Shown: in pieces, positions 1 through 6,350 of the stretch
Layout: the number at the start of each line of letters is the position of its first letter
Position numbering within the stretch: position 1 is the stretch's first letter
Assembly (NCBI GenBank): GCA_903643055.1
Contig: CAHJWV010000437.1
Span: forward strand, 1 to 10,556
Direction of reading: 5' to 3'
Source of the DNA: Burkholderiales bacterium
GTDB lineage: Bacteria; Pseudomonadota; Gammaproteobacteria; Burkholderiales; Burkholderiaceae
DNA: 10,556 nucleotides
Program-made: the position numbers and the translations under genes
The notes under the pieces: model-generated
The model's database searches: none
Told to the model about the DNA's origin: nothing
The model's input: only the letters and a program-made list of their open reading frames with translations

Positions 1-517
1 TGTCGACACTGACGCCACCCACTGGCCAGAGCTCGGTGCCGTTGGGCAAGACCGATTTGAACGCTTTCAACCCCGCCGTGCCGATGGCTTCAGCCGGAAA
101 GAGTTTCAGTGCATGCGCGCCGGCCTTCAGCGCGCTGAACGCTTCCGAGGGCGTGGCCACGCCGGGGGCGCAGTACATGCCTGATTGCCGGGCGCGGGCA
201 ATGACTTCCAGATCGCAGTTCGGCGACACCATCAACTGCCCGCCGGCCTCGCGCACCTGCTCGACGTGTTCCGTGCTCAGCATCGTGCCGCCGCCCACCA
301 GCGCATCGGCCGGTGCGAGCTGTGTCAGCGTGCGGATGCAGGCGATCGCGCCGGGGCGGTTCAGCGGCACTTCCAAAAGGCGAAAGCCGGCGTCGAGCAA
401 CGCGCGGCCGATGTCGGCAGCCTCGTCGGGCTGCAGGCCGCGCAGGATCGCGACCAGCGGCAATTCGGGGAGGCGGAAGGTGGGGAGGATGTGGGTGCTG
501 CTCATGGATTCGATCAT
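1..517 (-). CDS. dgoA: 2-dehydro-3-deoxy-6-phosphogalactonate aldolase, partial (C-terminus beyond left edge)
   Basis: Class I aldolase of the KDPG/KDPGal family. It cleaves 2-keto-3-deoxy-6-phosphogalactonate to pyruvate and glyceraldehyde 3-phosphate in the cytoplasm, the last step of the De Ley-Doudoroff pathway. Visible are 172 codons of a family usually about 205 long. The N-terminal strand LPLVAILRG (19-27), the catalytic-Glu segment LEVPLN (Glu49), GGGTML (75-80), PGVATPSEAF (118-127) and the Schiff-base lysine in LKLFPAEA (Lys138) are all present. VGGVSVD (166-172) is the last part seen, in the phosphate-binding region, before the window ends. The start is placed at 517 because that ATG overlaps the dgoK stop codon as ATGA, which suggests translational coupling; a second in-frame ATG at 505 is a possible alternative. 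Neither has a clear Shine-Dalgarno. The dgoK neighbour makes KDPGal more likely than KDPG as substrate. Confidence 0.93.
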   Translation of the reverse strand, partial: MIESMSSTHILPTFRLPELPLVAILRGLQPDEAADIGRALLDAGFRLLEVPLNRPGAIACIRTLTQLAPADALVGGGTMLSTEHVEQVREAGGQLMVSPNCDLEVIARARQSGMYCAPGVATPSEAFSALKAGAHALKLFPAEAIGTAGLKAFKSVLPNGTELWPVGGVSVD

Positions 518-1434
518 TGCTTCGCGGAAGACGGAACGAGCTGGGCCAGCGCGGCGAGATAAGCCCGGCGCGGGTCAAGCGCGCGCACCTCGACGCCCAA
601 CAACGCGCCCGCCTTCGCATAGTGCGCGGCCAGCGCGGGTGAGCCGATCAGCGTGACGGTCTTTGGCGCATCGGTGGCCTGAGCCCGAATGCGGTCGTGC
701 CATTCGACACCGATCAGCAAGCCACTGAGAAAGGAGTGGGCTTCGCCGGATGGCATCGCGCCGCCGACCACGCGAGCCCGGCAGCTGAACAAGGCGTTCG
801 ACAGCGCTTGCTGGCTGGCGGCGCGAAAGCCGGCTTCGAAAGCCGAGGGCGACTCCGAATGCTCACGCATCAGCGATGACAAGGTGCCATGCGCACTCAG
901 CAGCGCAAACAATTCGCCGGTCATGTAAGTGAAGAAGCGGGTGATGCGGCCCGCTTTCAGCTCGACCCATTTGCTGTGAGTGCCAGGCAGCACGAACCAG
1001 CCGTCGCGCTGGCCAAGCGCAATGGCGCCCAGCAACTGGGTTTCTTCGCCGCGCATCACGTCGATCGCGCCGGCTTCACCACGCCAGCGGTAGCCGGGCG
1101 CAATCGCGGCAGTGCGCTTCAGCGTTGGCGCGTCGACCTGGATCAGATGCTGGCCGAGTTGATCGAGCGGCACCTGTGTGTCGAGGTAAGGCGCCTCGCG
1201 CCAGCCTTGGGCAGCACCGACCATGCCCGACATCACGATGACTGTGTCGGCATCAACGCCCGGCAGCCGGGTCAGCGCGTCGCCCAGCGCAGCTTCGAAG
1301 CGGCCCTGGGCTGCAAGCATGCCTTGGTCATCCGCGATCTCCGCAGTGCAAACGCCATCGGCATTGAGCGCATAGGCGCGGCGGTTGGTCGTACCCCAAT
1401 CGATGCCGACGAGCGCGGTGCGTGATGAAGTCAT
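514..1434 (-). CDS. dgoK: 2-dehydro-3-deoxygalactonokinase
   Basis: Phosphorylates 2-keto-3-deoxygalactonate with ATP to give KDPGal, the substrate of the aldolase encoded immediately downstream. The 306-residue product is close to the usual length of DgoK (about 290-310). It starts with the ATP-binding phosphate loop GIDWGTTNRRAY (10-21) typical of this ASKHA-fold family. It continues with the family blocks MSGMVGAAQGWREAPY, RGEETQLLGA and LPGTHSKWVE, the last carrying the DgoK-characteristic GTHSKW. The frame stays open upstream to a TTG at 1497, but homologues begin just before the GIDWGTTN loop, so the ATG at 1434 is chosen. No strong ribosome-binding site precedes it. The stop codon overlaps the dgoA start (ATGA), so the two form an operon. 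A candidate regulator site lies about 60 bases upstream at 1495-1508. Confidence 0.94.
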   Translation of the reverse strand: MTSSRTALVGIDWGTTNRRAYALNADGVCTAEIADDQGMLAAQGRFEAALGDALTRLPGVDADTVIVMSGMVGAAQGWREAPYLDTQVPLDQLGQHLIQVDAPTLKRTAAIAPGYRWRGEAGAIDVMRGEETQLLGAIALGQRDGWFVLPGTHSKWVELKAGRITRFFTYMTGELFALLSAHGTLSSLMREHSESPSAFEAGFRAASQQALSNALFSCRARVVGGAMPSGEAHSFLSGLLIGVEWHDRIRAQATDAPKTVTLIGSPALAAHYAKAGALLGVEVRALDPRRAYLAALAQLVPSSAKQ

Positions 1435-1494
1435 GGAGGGTCCGGAGCGTTGAGGGGCCGCAATGCCGCCCAATGCAGCGGCATATCTGGATTT

Positions 1495-1508
1495 CAATAA
1501 TCATACAA
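1495..1508 (-). promoter_or_regulatory. Candidate DgoR operator / promoter upstream of dgoK
   Basis: Read on the minus strand this is TTGTATGATTATTG, an AT-rich island in a GC-rich gap between the divergent dgoK and GntR genes. It matches the element before the dehydratase gene (TTGTATTATGATAA at 2428-2441) at 10 of 14 positions and contains a TATGAT that resembles a -10 box. No convincing -35 accompanies it. Assignment to the adjacent GntR regulator is inference from position and recurrence only. Confidence 0.45.
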
Positions 1509-1593
1509 TATAGGGCTGTGGAGGTTTGGGCGCTCACCTTCCATTCCCTCATAGACTCCCGGGATGCGACTGCCTCGTGCCGATGATCTGCGA

Positions 1594-2319
1594 ATGAATT
1601 CACACCCCGCTGCTGCGACCTATTCGGGACGCAACCTGCATGGCCAGGTGGTCCACGAATTGGGGCGTCGCATCGCTGGAGGCGACTACCCGCCCGAGCA
1701 GGTGTTGCCGAACGAAGAAGAGCTGTGCCTGCAGCTGGGTGTCAGCCGCACGGCGCTGCGCGAAGCGGTGAAGGTGCTGGCGGCCAAGGGGCTCGTCGAG
1801 TCGCGCCCGCGGATCGGCACCCGCGTGCGTGCGCGTCAAGCCTGGAACATGCTCGACCCTGACGTGCTCGCCTGGCGCTGCGCGACCGGTCCGGATTCGC
1901 AGTTCCTGCTGCACCTGACCGAAATGCGCGAGATCTTCGAGCCCGCCGCGGCGGCGCTCGCAGCGCGCAACCGCACGCCAGCGCAACTGGCTGACATCGA
2001 GGCGGCCTATGAAGCGATGGCTGCGGCCCAGACCATTGCCGACTGGGTGCGCGCCGATCTCGCTTTCCACCGCGCCGTTCTGGAGGCGACGAACAACCCG
2101 CTGCTGATTCCGCTGGCGGCCATGACCGGCTCTGCGCTGGAAACCTTGCTGGGCATGACGGCTCGCACCGCGCGAGATTTCCGCATGGCCTTGCCCGACC
2201 ACGGCAAGGTGCTCGATGCGATTCGCACCGCCGACGAGCAGACCGCCTTGCACCGCATGGCGGGCCTGCTGTCGGACACCCGCGCGTTGATGCAGCGTGG
2301 CGAAATATTGCCGCCGTGA
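1594..2319 (+). CDS. dgoR: GntR-family (FadR/FCD subfamily) transcriptional regulator, DgoR-like
   Basis: A 241-residue regulator with an N-terminal winged helix (about 14-80) and a C-terminal FCD ligand-binding domain (about 105-235). The helix-turn-helix contains LPNEEELCLQLGVSRTALRE followed by the wing segment around KGLVESRPRIGTRV. The linker WNMLDPDVLAW closely resembles the corresponding segment of Escherichia coli DgoR, the repressor of galactonate use. FCD metal-site residues Asp155, His159 and His203 are visible. The usual fourth histidine appears to be Leu225 (MAGLL where many relatives have M..HL), a substitution E. coli DgoR also shares as I recall it. It is divergent from dgoK-dgoA and precedes the dehydratase gene, so a galactonate- or KDGal-responsive repressor is likely. 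The start could instead be the in-frame ATG at 1564, ten codons upstream; neither has a good ribosome-binding site. Confidence 0.88.
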   Translation: MNSHPAAATYSGRNLHGQVVHELGRRIAGGDYPPEQVLPNEEELCLQLGVSRTALREAVKVLAAKGLVESRPRIGTRVRARQAWNMLDPDVLAWRCATGPDSQFLLHLTEMREIFEPAAAALAARNRTPAQLADIEAAYEAMAAAQTIADWVRADLAFHRAVLEATNNPLLIPLAAMTGSALETLLGMTARTARDFRMALPDHGKVLDAIRTADEQTALHRMAGLLSDTRALMQRGEILPP

Positions 2320-2342
2320 CATCTCCGGGTTAAGGCCTGGTG

Positions 2343-2378
2343 CGAGCGAAAGGCGCTGCTGCGTCGACGCAACGCTCG
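2343..2378. repeat. Nested inverted repeat in the regulator-dehydratase gap
   Basis: A perfect 12-base palindrome, TGCGTCGACGCA (2360-2371), is bracketed by the complementary arms CGAGCG (2343-2348) and CGCTCG (2373-2378). It lies just after the GntR stop codon. It could fold as a transcript end structure for the regulator gene or be a protein-binding site. There is no T-tract after it, so it is not called a terminator. Confidence 0.35.
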
Positions 2379-2405
2379 GCGATAGGCGGCTACACCGGCT
2401 TCAAA

Positions 2406-2420
2406 TGGCCGCGGCGGCCA
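2406..2420. repeat. Perfect inverted repeat upstream of the dehydratase promoter region
   Basis: TGGCCGCGGCGGCCA has 7-base arms (TGGCCGC / GCGGCCA) around a single central G. It lies 7 bases before the AT-rich element at 2428, where a -35 region would be expected. It may be a regulator site, or it may be chance in GC-rich DNA. Confidence 0.3.
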
Positions 2421-2427
2421 AACCCAT

Positions 2428-2441
2428 TTGTATTATGATAA
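2428..2441 (+). promoter_or_regulatory. Candidate DgoR operator / -10 region of the dehydratase operon
   Basis: TTGTATTATGATAA is the second copy of the motif seen upstream of dgoK. It begins 45 bases before the ATG at 2473. It contains TATGAT (2434-2439) and GATAAT (2437-2442), both close to a -10 consensus. A regulator bound here would cover the core promoter. Function is inferred. Confidence 0.45.
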
Positions 2442-2472
2442 TTTTTGCCTGCCGCCCACGATTGTTTTCCTC

Positions 2473-4209
2473 ATGACCGACCCGACCCAGCCCAAGAAGA
2501 AAAGCCGTTCCTCCCACTGGTTTTCTGGCACCAGCAAAGACAACTTCATCCACCGCAGCTGGATGAAAAGCGAGGGCCTTCCGAACGACACCTTTGACGG
2601 CCGGCCGGTCATCGGCATCTGCAATACCTGGAGCGAGCTGACGCCTTGCAACCAGCACTTCCGCCAGATCGCCGAGCGGGTGAAGCACGGCGTGCTTCAG
2701 GCGGGGGGCGTGGCGGTGGAGTTTCCGGTGTCCTCGCTCGGCGAGACGCTGATGCGCCCGACCGCGATGCTGTATCGCAACCTCGCCAGCATGGACGTCG
2801 AAGAAGCCATTCGTGCCCATCCGCTGGACGGTGTCGTGCTGCTTGCCGGCTGCGACAAGACCACGCCGGCCACGCTGATGGGCGCGGCCAGCGTCGACTT
2901 GCCGACGATCATGGTCTCGGGCGGGCCGATGCTCAACGGCCGCTACCGTGGTCAACCGATCGGCTCGGGCACCCACGTCTGGAAGTTCTCCGAGGCGGTG
3001 CGCGCCGGTGACATGACGCAGGCTCAGTTCGATCAGGCCGAGAGCTGCATGTCGCGCTCGGCCGGCTCATGCATGACGATGGGCACGGCCTCGACGATGG
3101 CCAGCCTGGTCGAAGCGCTGGGCGTCACCTTGCCGACCAATGCGGCCATTCCGGCCGTCGACTCGCGCCGCTTTGAGCTGGCGCAACGCACCGGCCGCCA
3201 CATCGTGGACCTGGTCAAGCGCGACGTGCGCCTGTCGCAGGTGATGACGCGCCAGGCCTTCGAGAACGCGATCCGCGTTTGCGGTGCGATCGGCGGCTCC
3301 ACCAACGCGGTGGTGCATTTGCTGGCGATGGCTGGCCGCATGGAAGTGCCGTTGACGCTGGACGACTGGGACAAGCTCGGTCGTGGCATCCCGACGATCC
3401 TGAACCTGATGCCATCGGGCAAGTACCTGATGGAAGATTTCTATTACGCCGGCGGCTTGCCGGTGGTGATGAAGCGCCTGCTCGAAGCGGGCCTGCTGCA
3501 TGGCGACGCGATGACTGTCAACGGCCACACGATCGCCGAGAACGTGGCCGATGCCGAATGCTTCGATGACGACGTGATCCGCCCGCTCGACAAGCCCCTG
3601 ATGGCCGAAGGCGGCCTGGCGGTGTTGCGCGGCAATCTGGCGCCGCTGGGTGCGGTAATCAAGCCGTCGGCGGCCACGCCGTCGCTGATGTCGCACACCG
3701 GCCGCGCGGTGGTGTTCGAGAGCATCGAGCACTACAAGGAACGCATCGAAGACCCGGATCTCGACATCACCCCCGACTCGATCATGGTACTGAAGAACTG
3801 CGGCCCGAAGGGTTACCCCGGCATGGCCGAGGTCGGCAACATGGGCCTGCCACCGAAGCTGTTGAAGCTGGGCGTGACCGACATGGTCCGCATCTCCGAT
3901 GCGCGCATGAGCGGCACCGCCTACGGCACCGTCGTGCTGCACACCGCGCCCGAAGCCGCGGCCGGTGGGCCGCTGGCGCTGGTGCGCGATGGCGATGAGA
4001 TCACGCTGGATGTACCAGGCCGTGCGCTAACGCTGCATGTGAGCGATGCCGAATTGGCCGAGCGCCGCCTGCTGTGGAAGGCGCCGGTCTTCCCGATGTC
4101 GGGCTATGTGCGCCTGTACGTCGACCATGTGCTGCAGGCCGACCAGGGGGCTGACTTCGACTTCCTCGTTGGCTGCCGCGGCGACGCCGTGGGCCGCGAG
4201 TCGCACTGA
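2473..4209 (+). CDS. IlvD/Edd-family sugar-acid dehydratase (L-arabinonate / D-galactonate / D-fuconate type)
   Basis: Iron-sulphur dehydratase removing water from an aldonate to give the 2-keto-3-deoxy acid. The 578-residue protein aligns by eye, in register and over its whole length, with the L-arabinonate dehydratase of Rhizobium leguminosarum as I remember it. Cluster ligands are Cys59 (TPCN), Cys127 (AGCDKTTP) and Cys200 (GSCMTMGTAS). Lys129 is the position that is carbamylated for Mg binding. Ser480 (DARMSGTAYG) is the catalytic serine. Other family blocks include AIGGSTNAVVHLLA, NLMPSGKYLM and NCGPKGYPGMAEVGNMGLP. It is thus a sugar-acid rather than a branched-chain (DHAD) or 6-phosphogluconate enzyme. 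Next to dgoK, dgoA and a galactose-type dehydrogenase, galactonate is the most likely substrate in vivo; L-arabinonate cannot be excluded. The ATG at 2473 is preferred over a TTG at 2428, which lies inside the promoter-like element. No clear ribosome-binding site is seen. Confidence 0.9.
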   Translation: MTDPTQPKKKSRSSHWFSGTSKDNFIHRSWMKSEGLPNDTFDGRPVIGICNTWSELTPCNQHFRQIAERVKHGVLQAGGVAVEFPVSSLGETLMRPTAMLYRNLASMDVEEAIRAHPLDGVVLLAGCDKTTPATLMGAASVDLPTIMVSGGPMLNGRYRGQPIGSGTHVWKFSEAVRAGDMTQAQFDQAESCMSRSAGSCMTMGTASTMASLVEALGVTLPTNAAIPAVDSRRFELAQRTGRHIVDLVKRDVRLSQVMTRQAFENAIRVCGAIGGSTNAVVHLLAMAGRMEVPLTLDDWDKLGRGIPTILNLMPSGKYLMEDFYYAGGLPVVMKRLLEAGLLHGDAMTVNGHTIAENVADAECFDDDVIRPLDKPLMAEGGLAVLRGNLAPLGAVIKPSAATPSLMSHTGRAVVFESIEHYKERIEDPDLDITPDSIMVLKNCGPKGYPGMAEVGNMGLPPKLLKLGVTDMVRISDARMSGTAYGTVVLHTAPEAAAGGPLALVRDGDEITLDVPGRALTLHVSDAELAERRLLWKAPVFPMSGYVRLYVDHVLQADQGADFDFLVGCRGDAVGRESH

Positions 4210-4264
4210 GCCGCGCAGCGCTTCATTCCCTTCACCGCCATTCATCGAACCGAGAACCGATCTC

Positions 4265-5044
4265 ATGGAGAAGCAAGTTTCGCCGGCCTACGCAAGCTAC
4301 CCGAGCCTGAAGGGCAAGACAGTCTTTGTGACCGGCGGCAGCTCAGGCATCGGTGCCGACATCGTCATCGCGTTTGCACGCCAGGGTGCCCGCGTGGGCT
4401 TCATCGGCCGCAATGCGCAGGCGGCGGCGCAGGTGGTCGAAGCTTCGGCCGCCGTCGGCCCAAAGCCCTTGTTCATTCAAGGTGACGTGAGCCATGTCGC
4501 CACGCTCAAGCAATCGATCGCATCGACCGTTGAAGCCTTTGGCGACATCGCGGTGCTGGTTAACAACGTAGCCAACGACCAGCGGCATGAGTTGATGGAT
4601 GTCGATGAGGCCGACTTCGACGCGCGGGTCGGCGTCAATCTGAAGCCGCATTTCTTTGCGGCGCAGGCAGTGGTCGAAGGCATGAAGCGGCTGGGTGGTG
4701 GCGCGATCGTCAACCTCGGCTCGACCAGCTGGAAAATCAAAGGCAAGGGCTATCCGGTGTACGCGACCTGCAAGTCGGCGACCGTGGGCCTGAGCCGCAG
4801 CCTCGCGCGTGAACTCGGGCCGTTCAGCATCCGCGTCAACACGCTGACGCCGGGCTGGATCATGACCGAGAAGCAATTGACTCATTGGGTCGATGAAGCA
4901 GGCAAGCAGGCGATGGCGGAGAACCATTGCCTGCCGGGTCAAATCGTCGGTGAAGACGTGGCCAACCTGGCGCTGTTTCTGGCGGCAGATGACAGCCGCA
5001 TGATCACCGCGCAAGACTTCGTGGTGGACGCCGGCTGGACTTGA
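4265..5044 (+). CDS. SDR-family aldose (galactose-type) 1-dehydrogenase
   Basis: A 259-residue classical short-chain dehydrogenase/reductase, cytoplasmic, expected to oxidise an aldose at C1 to the lactone with NAD(P)+. Cofactor motif TGGSSGIG (23-30) and the DVS segment (74-76) are present. The usual NNAG is NNVAND (100-105), a variant that with its DQRH continuation I associate with the bacterial galactose/fucose dehydrogenase subgroup. The catalytic tetrad is Asn125, Ser153, Tyr166 and Lys170 (YATCK). The C-terminal block LPGQIVGEDVANLALFLAADDSRM and the end DAGWT are also typical. The protein has an N-terminal leader of about 15 residues before the Rossmann strand. The gene follows the dehydratase by 55 bases with no terminator, so co-transcription is likely. 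Substrate (D-galactose, L-arabinose or D-fucose) cannot be fixed from sequence. Only a weak ribosome-binding site (GAGAA) is seen. Confidence 0.85.
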   Translation: MEKQVSPAYASYPSLKGKTVFVTGGSSGIGADIVIAFARQGARVGFIGRNAQAAAQVVEASAAVGPKPLFIQGDVSHVATLKQSIASTVEAFGDIAVLVNNVANDQRHELMDVDEADFDARVGVNLKPHFFAAQAVVEGMKRLGGGAIVNLGSTSWKIKGKGYPVYATCKSATVGLSRSLARELGPFSIRVNTLTPGWIMTEKQLTHWVDEAGKQAMAENHCLPGQIVGEDVANLALFLAADDSRMITAQDFVVDAGWT

Positions 5045-5104
5045 TCCATCGGTAGGCCTCGTCGTCATCTCGCCGCCGGGGTCGCATCGCTGATCCAGAA
5101 TCAT

Positions 5105-5139
5105 CCGCACGTACCGCGCATCTCGCACGGTGCGTGTGG
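5105..5139. terminator. Candidate bidirectional hairpin between convergent genes
   Basis: Arms CCGCACGTACCG (5105-5116) and CGGTGCGTGTGG (5128-5139) can pair over 12 positions, ten Watson-Crick and two G-T, around an 11-base loop. It sits between the convergent dehydrogenase and epimerase genes, where a shared terminator is expected. No U-tract follows on either strand, so intrinsic termination is uncertain. Confidence 0.4.
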
Positions 5140-5142
5140 CCT

Positions 5143-6081
5143 TCAGACGAAGCGCGGCACCAGCCGCCACTGGCCGCTGAGTTGCTCGCCCGGTGCGAGC
5201 ACGCTGCCGCCGATCTCTGACTCGGGGTGCAGGGCGCGCAGGTTGATCCAGTCGGTGCAGTTCGACACTGCCTCCATGCAGAACAGGTCTGCGCCCTGCG
5301 GGCAGTACAGCACGAAGAAATCCAGCGGCGCTTGGGCTGACATCGTCAGCGCGCTGCCATCGGGCCATTGCACGCGAGCCTCGCGGTCAAAGCCGATGAA
5401 GTTGTTGTCGAGATCGATCTCCGACAAGCGAAGCCCGCGCTGAAGCCCACTGACGGCCGCATGGTCGGTGCTCAAACCGGTCGGCATGACTTCGTCGTCA
5501 CCCTTCCAGATGTGGGTGACCTGGGCCTGCACGCGTGTGCCGTCGCCTTCGTGCCGATGCGCGAAATACGGGTGGTGTCCGATGCCTGCAGGCATGGAGG
5601 CACTGCCGGTATTTTCAACGCTCATCGCAATCGACAAACCCTGTTCATCGAGTTCATAGCGCTGTGTTGCGACGAACGAGAAAGGCCATGCGGCGCCCTC
5701 GCGGTAGTCCAGGCGAAGCGTGATCGCCGAGGGCGTGCGCTCGGTCATCTGCCAGCTGCGTTGCCAGCCCACGCCATGCAGTGCATGAGGGCTGTTGCCG
5801 TGGTTCGGGGTGATGCGGTGCGCCTGACCCTCGAACTCGAACCGGCTGTCGCGGATGCGGTTGCACCACGGAACGAGGGGAAAGCTCGCCATGCCGAGCG
5901 GCTCGCGGCTGGCGAGGGCGGCCGGCGTTGCGGCCCTCATCCAGTGATGGCGACGGCCGTTGTCACGCCGCGAATAAAACGCGGTCAGCGACCCGCCGAC
6001 CTCGGGTGCGATCTCTGCATGCAGCGAGCCCGCCTGGATGCGCTCGACCGCAGGGGCCTGCGCGTTGATGTCTGCCGTCAC
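5143..6081 (-). CDS. Aldose 1-epimerase (mutarotase), GalM superfamily
   Basis: Interconverts alpha and beta anomers of an aldose, supplying the anomer used by the dehydrogenase. The 312-residue product has a single galactose-mutarotase-like beta-sandwich. Recognisable features are NRIRD (74-78, substrate-binding Arg75), NSPHALHGVGW (96-106) with His99 and His102, GIGHHPYF (166-173) with the catalytic His169 or His170, DNNF (Asp225) and the catalytic glutamate in CMEAVSN (Glu270). No signal peptide is evident, so a cytoplasmic location is expected. The only reasonable start is a GTG at 6081: the frame is closed by a TGA six codons upstream and there is no early ATG. That GTG overlaps the stop of a small ORF (GTGA), which suggests coupled translation. 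The gene is convergent with the dehydrogenase and divergent from the LacI-type gene. Confidence 0.88.
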   Translation of the reverse strand: MTADINAQAPAVERIQAGSLHAEIAPEVGGSLTAFYSRRDNGRRHHWMRAATPAALASREPLGMASFPLVPWCNRIRDSRFEFEGQAHRITPNHGNSPHALHGVGWQRSWQMTERTPSAITLRLDYREGAAWPFSFVATQRYELDEQGLSIAMSVENTGSASMPAGIGHHPYFAHRHEGDGTRVQAQVTHIWKGDDEVMPTGLSTDHAAVSGLQRGLRLSEIDLDNNFIGFDREARVQWPDGSALTMSAQAPLDFFVLYCPQGADLFCMEAVSNCTDWINLRALHPESEIGGSVLAPGEQLSGQWRLVPRFV

Positions 6082-6257
6082 CGGCAGATCGCGGCATCAG
6101 GGCCGATGGCCGATCGACGGTCAGGCGTCAAGTCCTTGTGCATGGAAAGGCGGGCATCGGCAACCGGCTTCCAGGTGAAGAGTCTCGCGGCAAGAAGGCC
6201 GTTGCGGTGAAGGACCGCCGCGAATCGGGTCTGCGCAAGCGGGGTGTTTGGAGCCAT
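6078..6257 (-). CDS. Small hypothetical protein (59 aa), coupled to the epimerase
   Basis: I do not recognise this product. It starts MAPNTPLAQTRFAAVLHRNG, is basic, has no obvious membrane segment or signal peptide, and ends GPDAAICR. Support for translation is local. An AGGAA Shine-Dalgarno (minus strand, 6267-6263) sits 5 bases before the ATG. The TGA stop overlaps the GTG start of the epimerase as GTGA. The epimerase itself has no ribosome-binding site of its own. G or C at third positions is about 72 percent by my count, lower than I would expect for a well-established gene here. It may be a leader ORF that delivers ribosomes to the epimerase, a small protein, or a remnant of an older gene. 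A perfect TATAAT lies upstream on the same strand at 6327-6322, without a clear -35. Confidence 0.42.
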   Translation of the reverse strand: MAPNTPLAQTRFAAVLHRNGLLAARLFTWKPVADARLSMHKDLTPDRRSAIGPDAAICR

Positions 6258-6325
6258 TGATATTCCTGTATTTGTGCGGCTGTGCGTGGCGTCGCCTTAT
6301 GATTACCACCAGCGTTGCCGGATTA

Positions 6326-6347
6326 TATTAACCAATTATTAGTAATA
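6326..6347. promoter_or_regulatory. Candidate LacI-type operator, copy A (divergent lacI-type gene / small ORF)
   Basis: TATTA (6326-6330) and TAATA (6343-6347) are complementary arms flanking a 12-base spacer that contains CCAATTA. The same arms and core recur upstream of the binding-protein gene at 7759-7777. It ends 3 bases before the ATG of the LacI-type gene and overlaps a TATAAT on the minus strand. It is therefore well placed for autoregulation and for control of the small ORF and epimerase. The assignment to this regulator is inference. Confidence 0.5.
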
Positions 6348-6350
6348 TAC

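Noticed and set aside
36..656. Plus-strand open frame of 206 codons opposite dgoA and dgoK
   Set aside because: It is antisense to two recognised genes; the Ser/Arg/Pro/Ala-rich translation has no recognisable domain.
1600..2322. Minus-strand open frame of 240 codons opposite the GntR gene
   Set aside because: It is a shadow of a regulator with a clear helix-turn-helix and FCD domain.
3067..3942. Minus-strand open frame of 291 codons inside the dehydratase gene
   Set aside because: It is a shadow of the dehydratase, which carries all iron-sulphur and catalytic residues in the plus frame.
4343..5368. Minus-strand open frame of 341 codons across the dehydrogenase gene and the following gap
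   Set aside because: It overlaps the SDR gene, which has complete motifs, and the start of the epimerase end. The composition is Arg/Asp/His-rich without any family signature.
6121..6309. Minus-strand 62-codon open frame in the gap before the epimerase
   Set aside because: It overlaps the better-supported small ORF in another frame, has no ribosome-binding site, and its composition looks non-coding.
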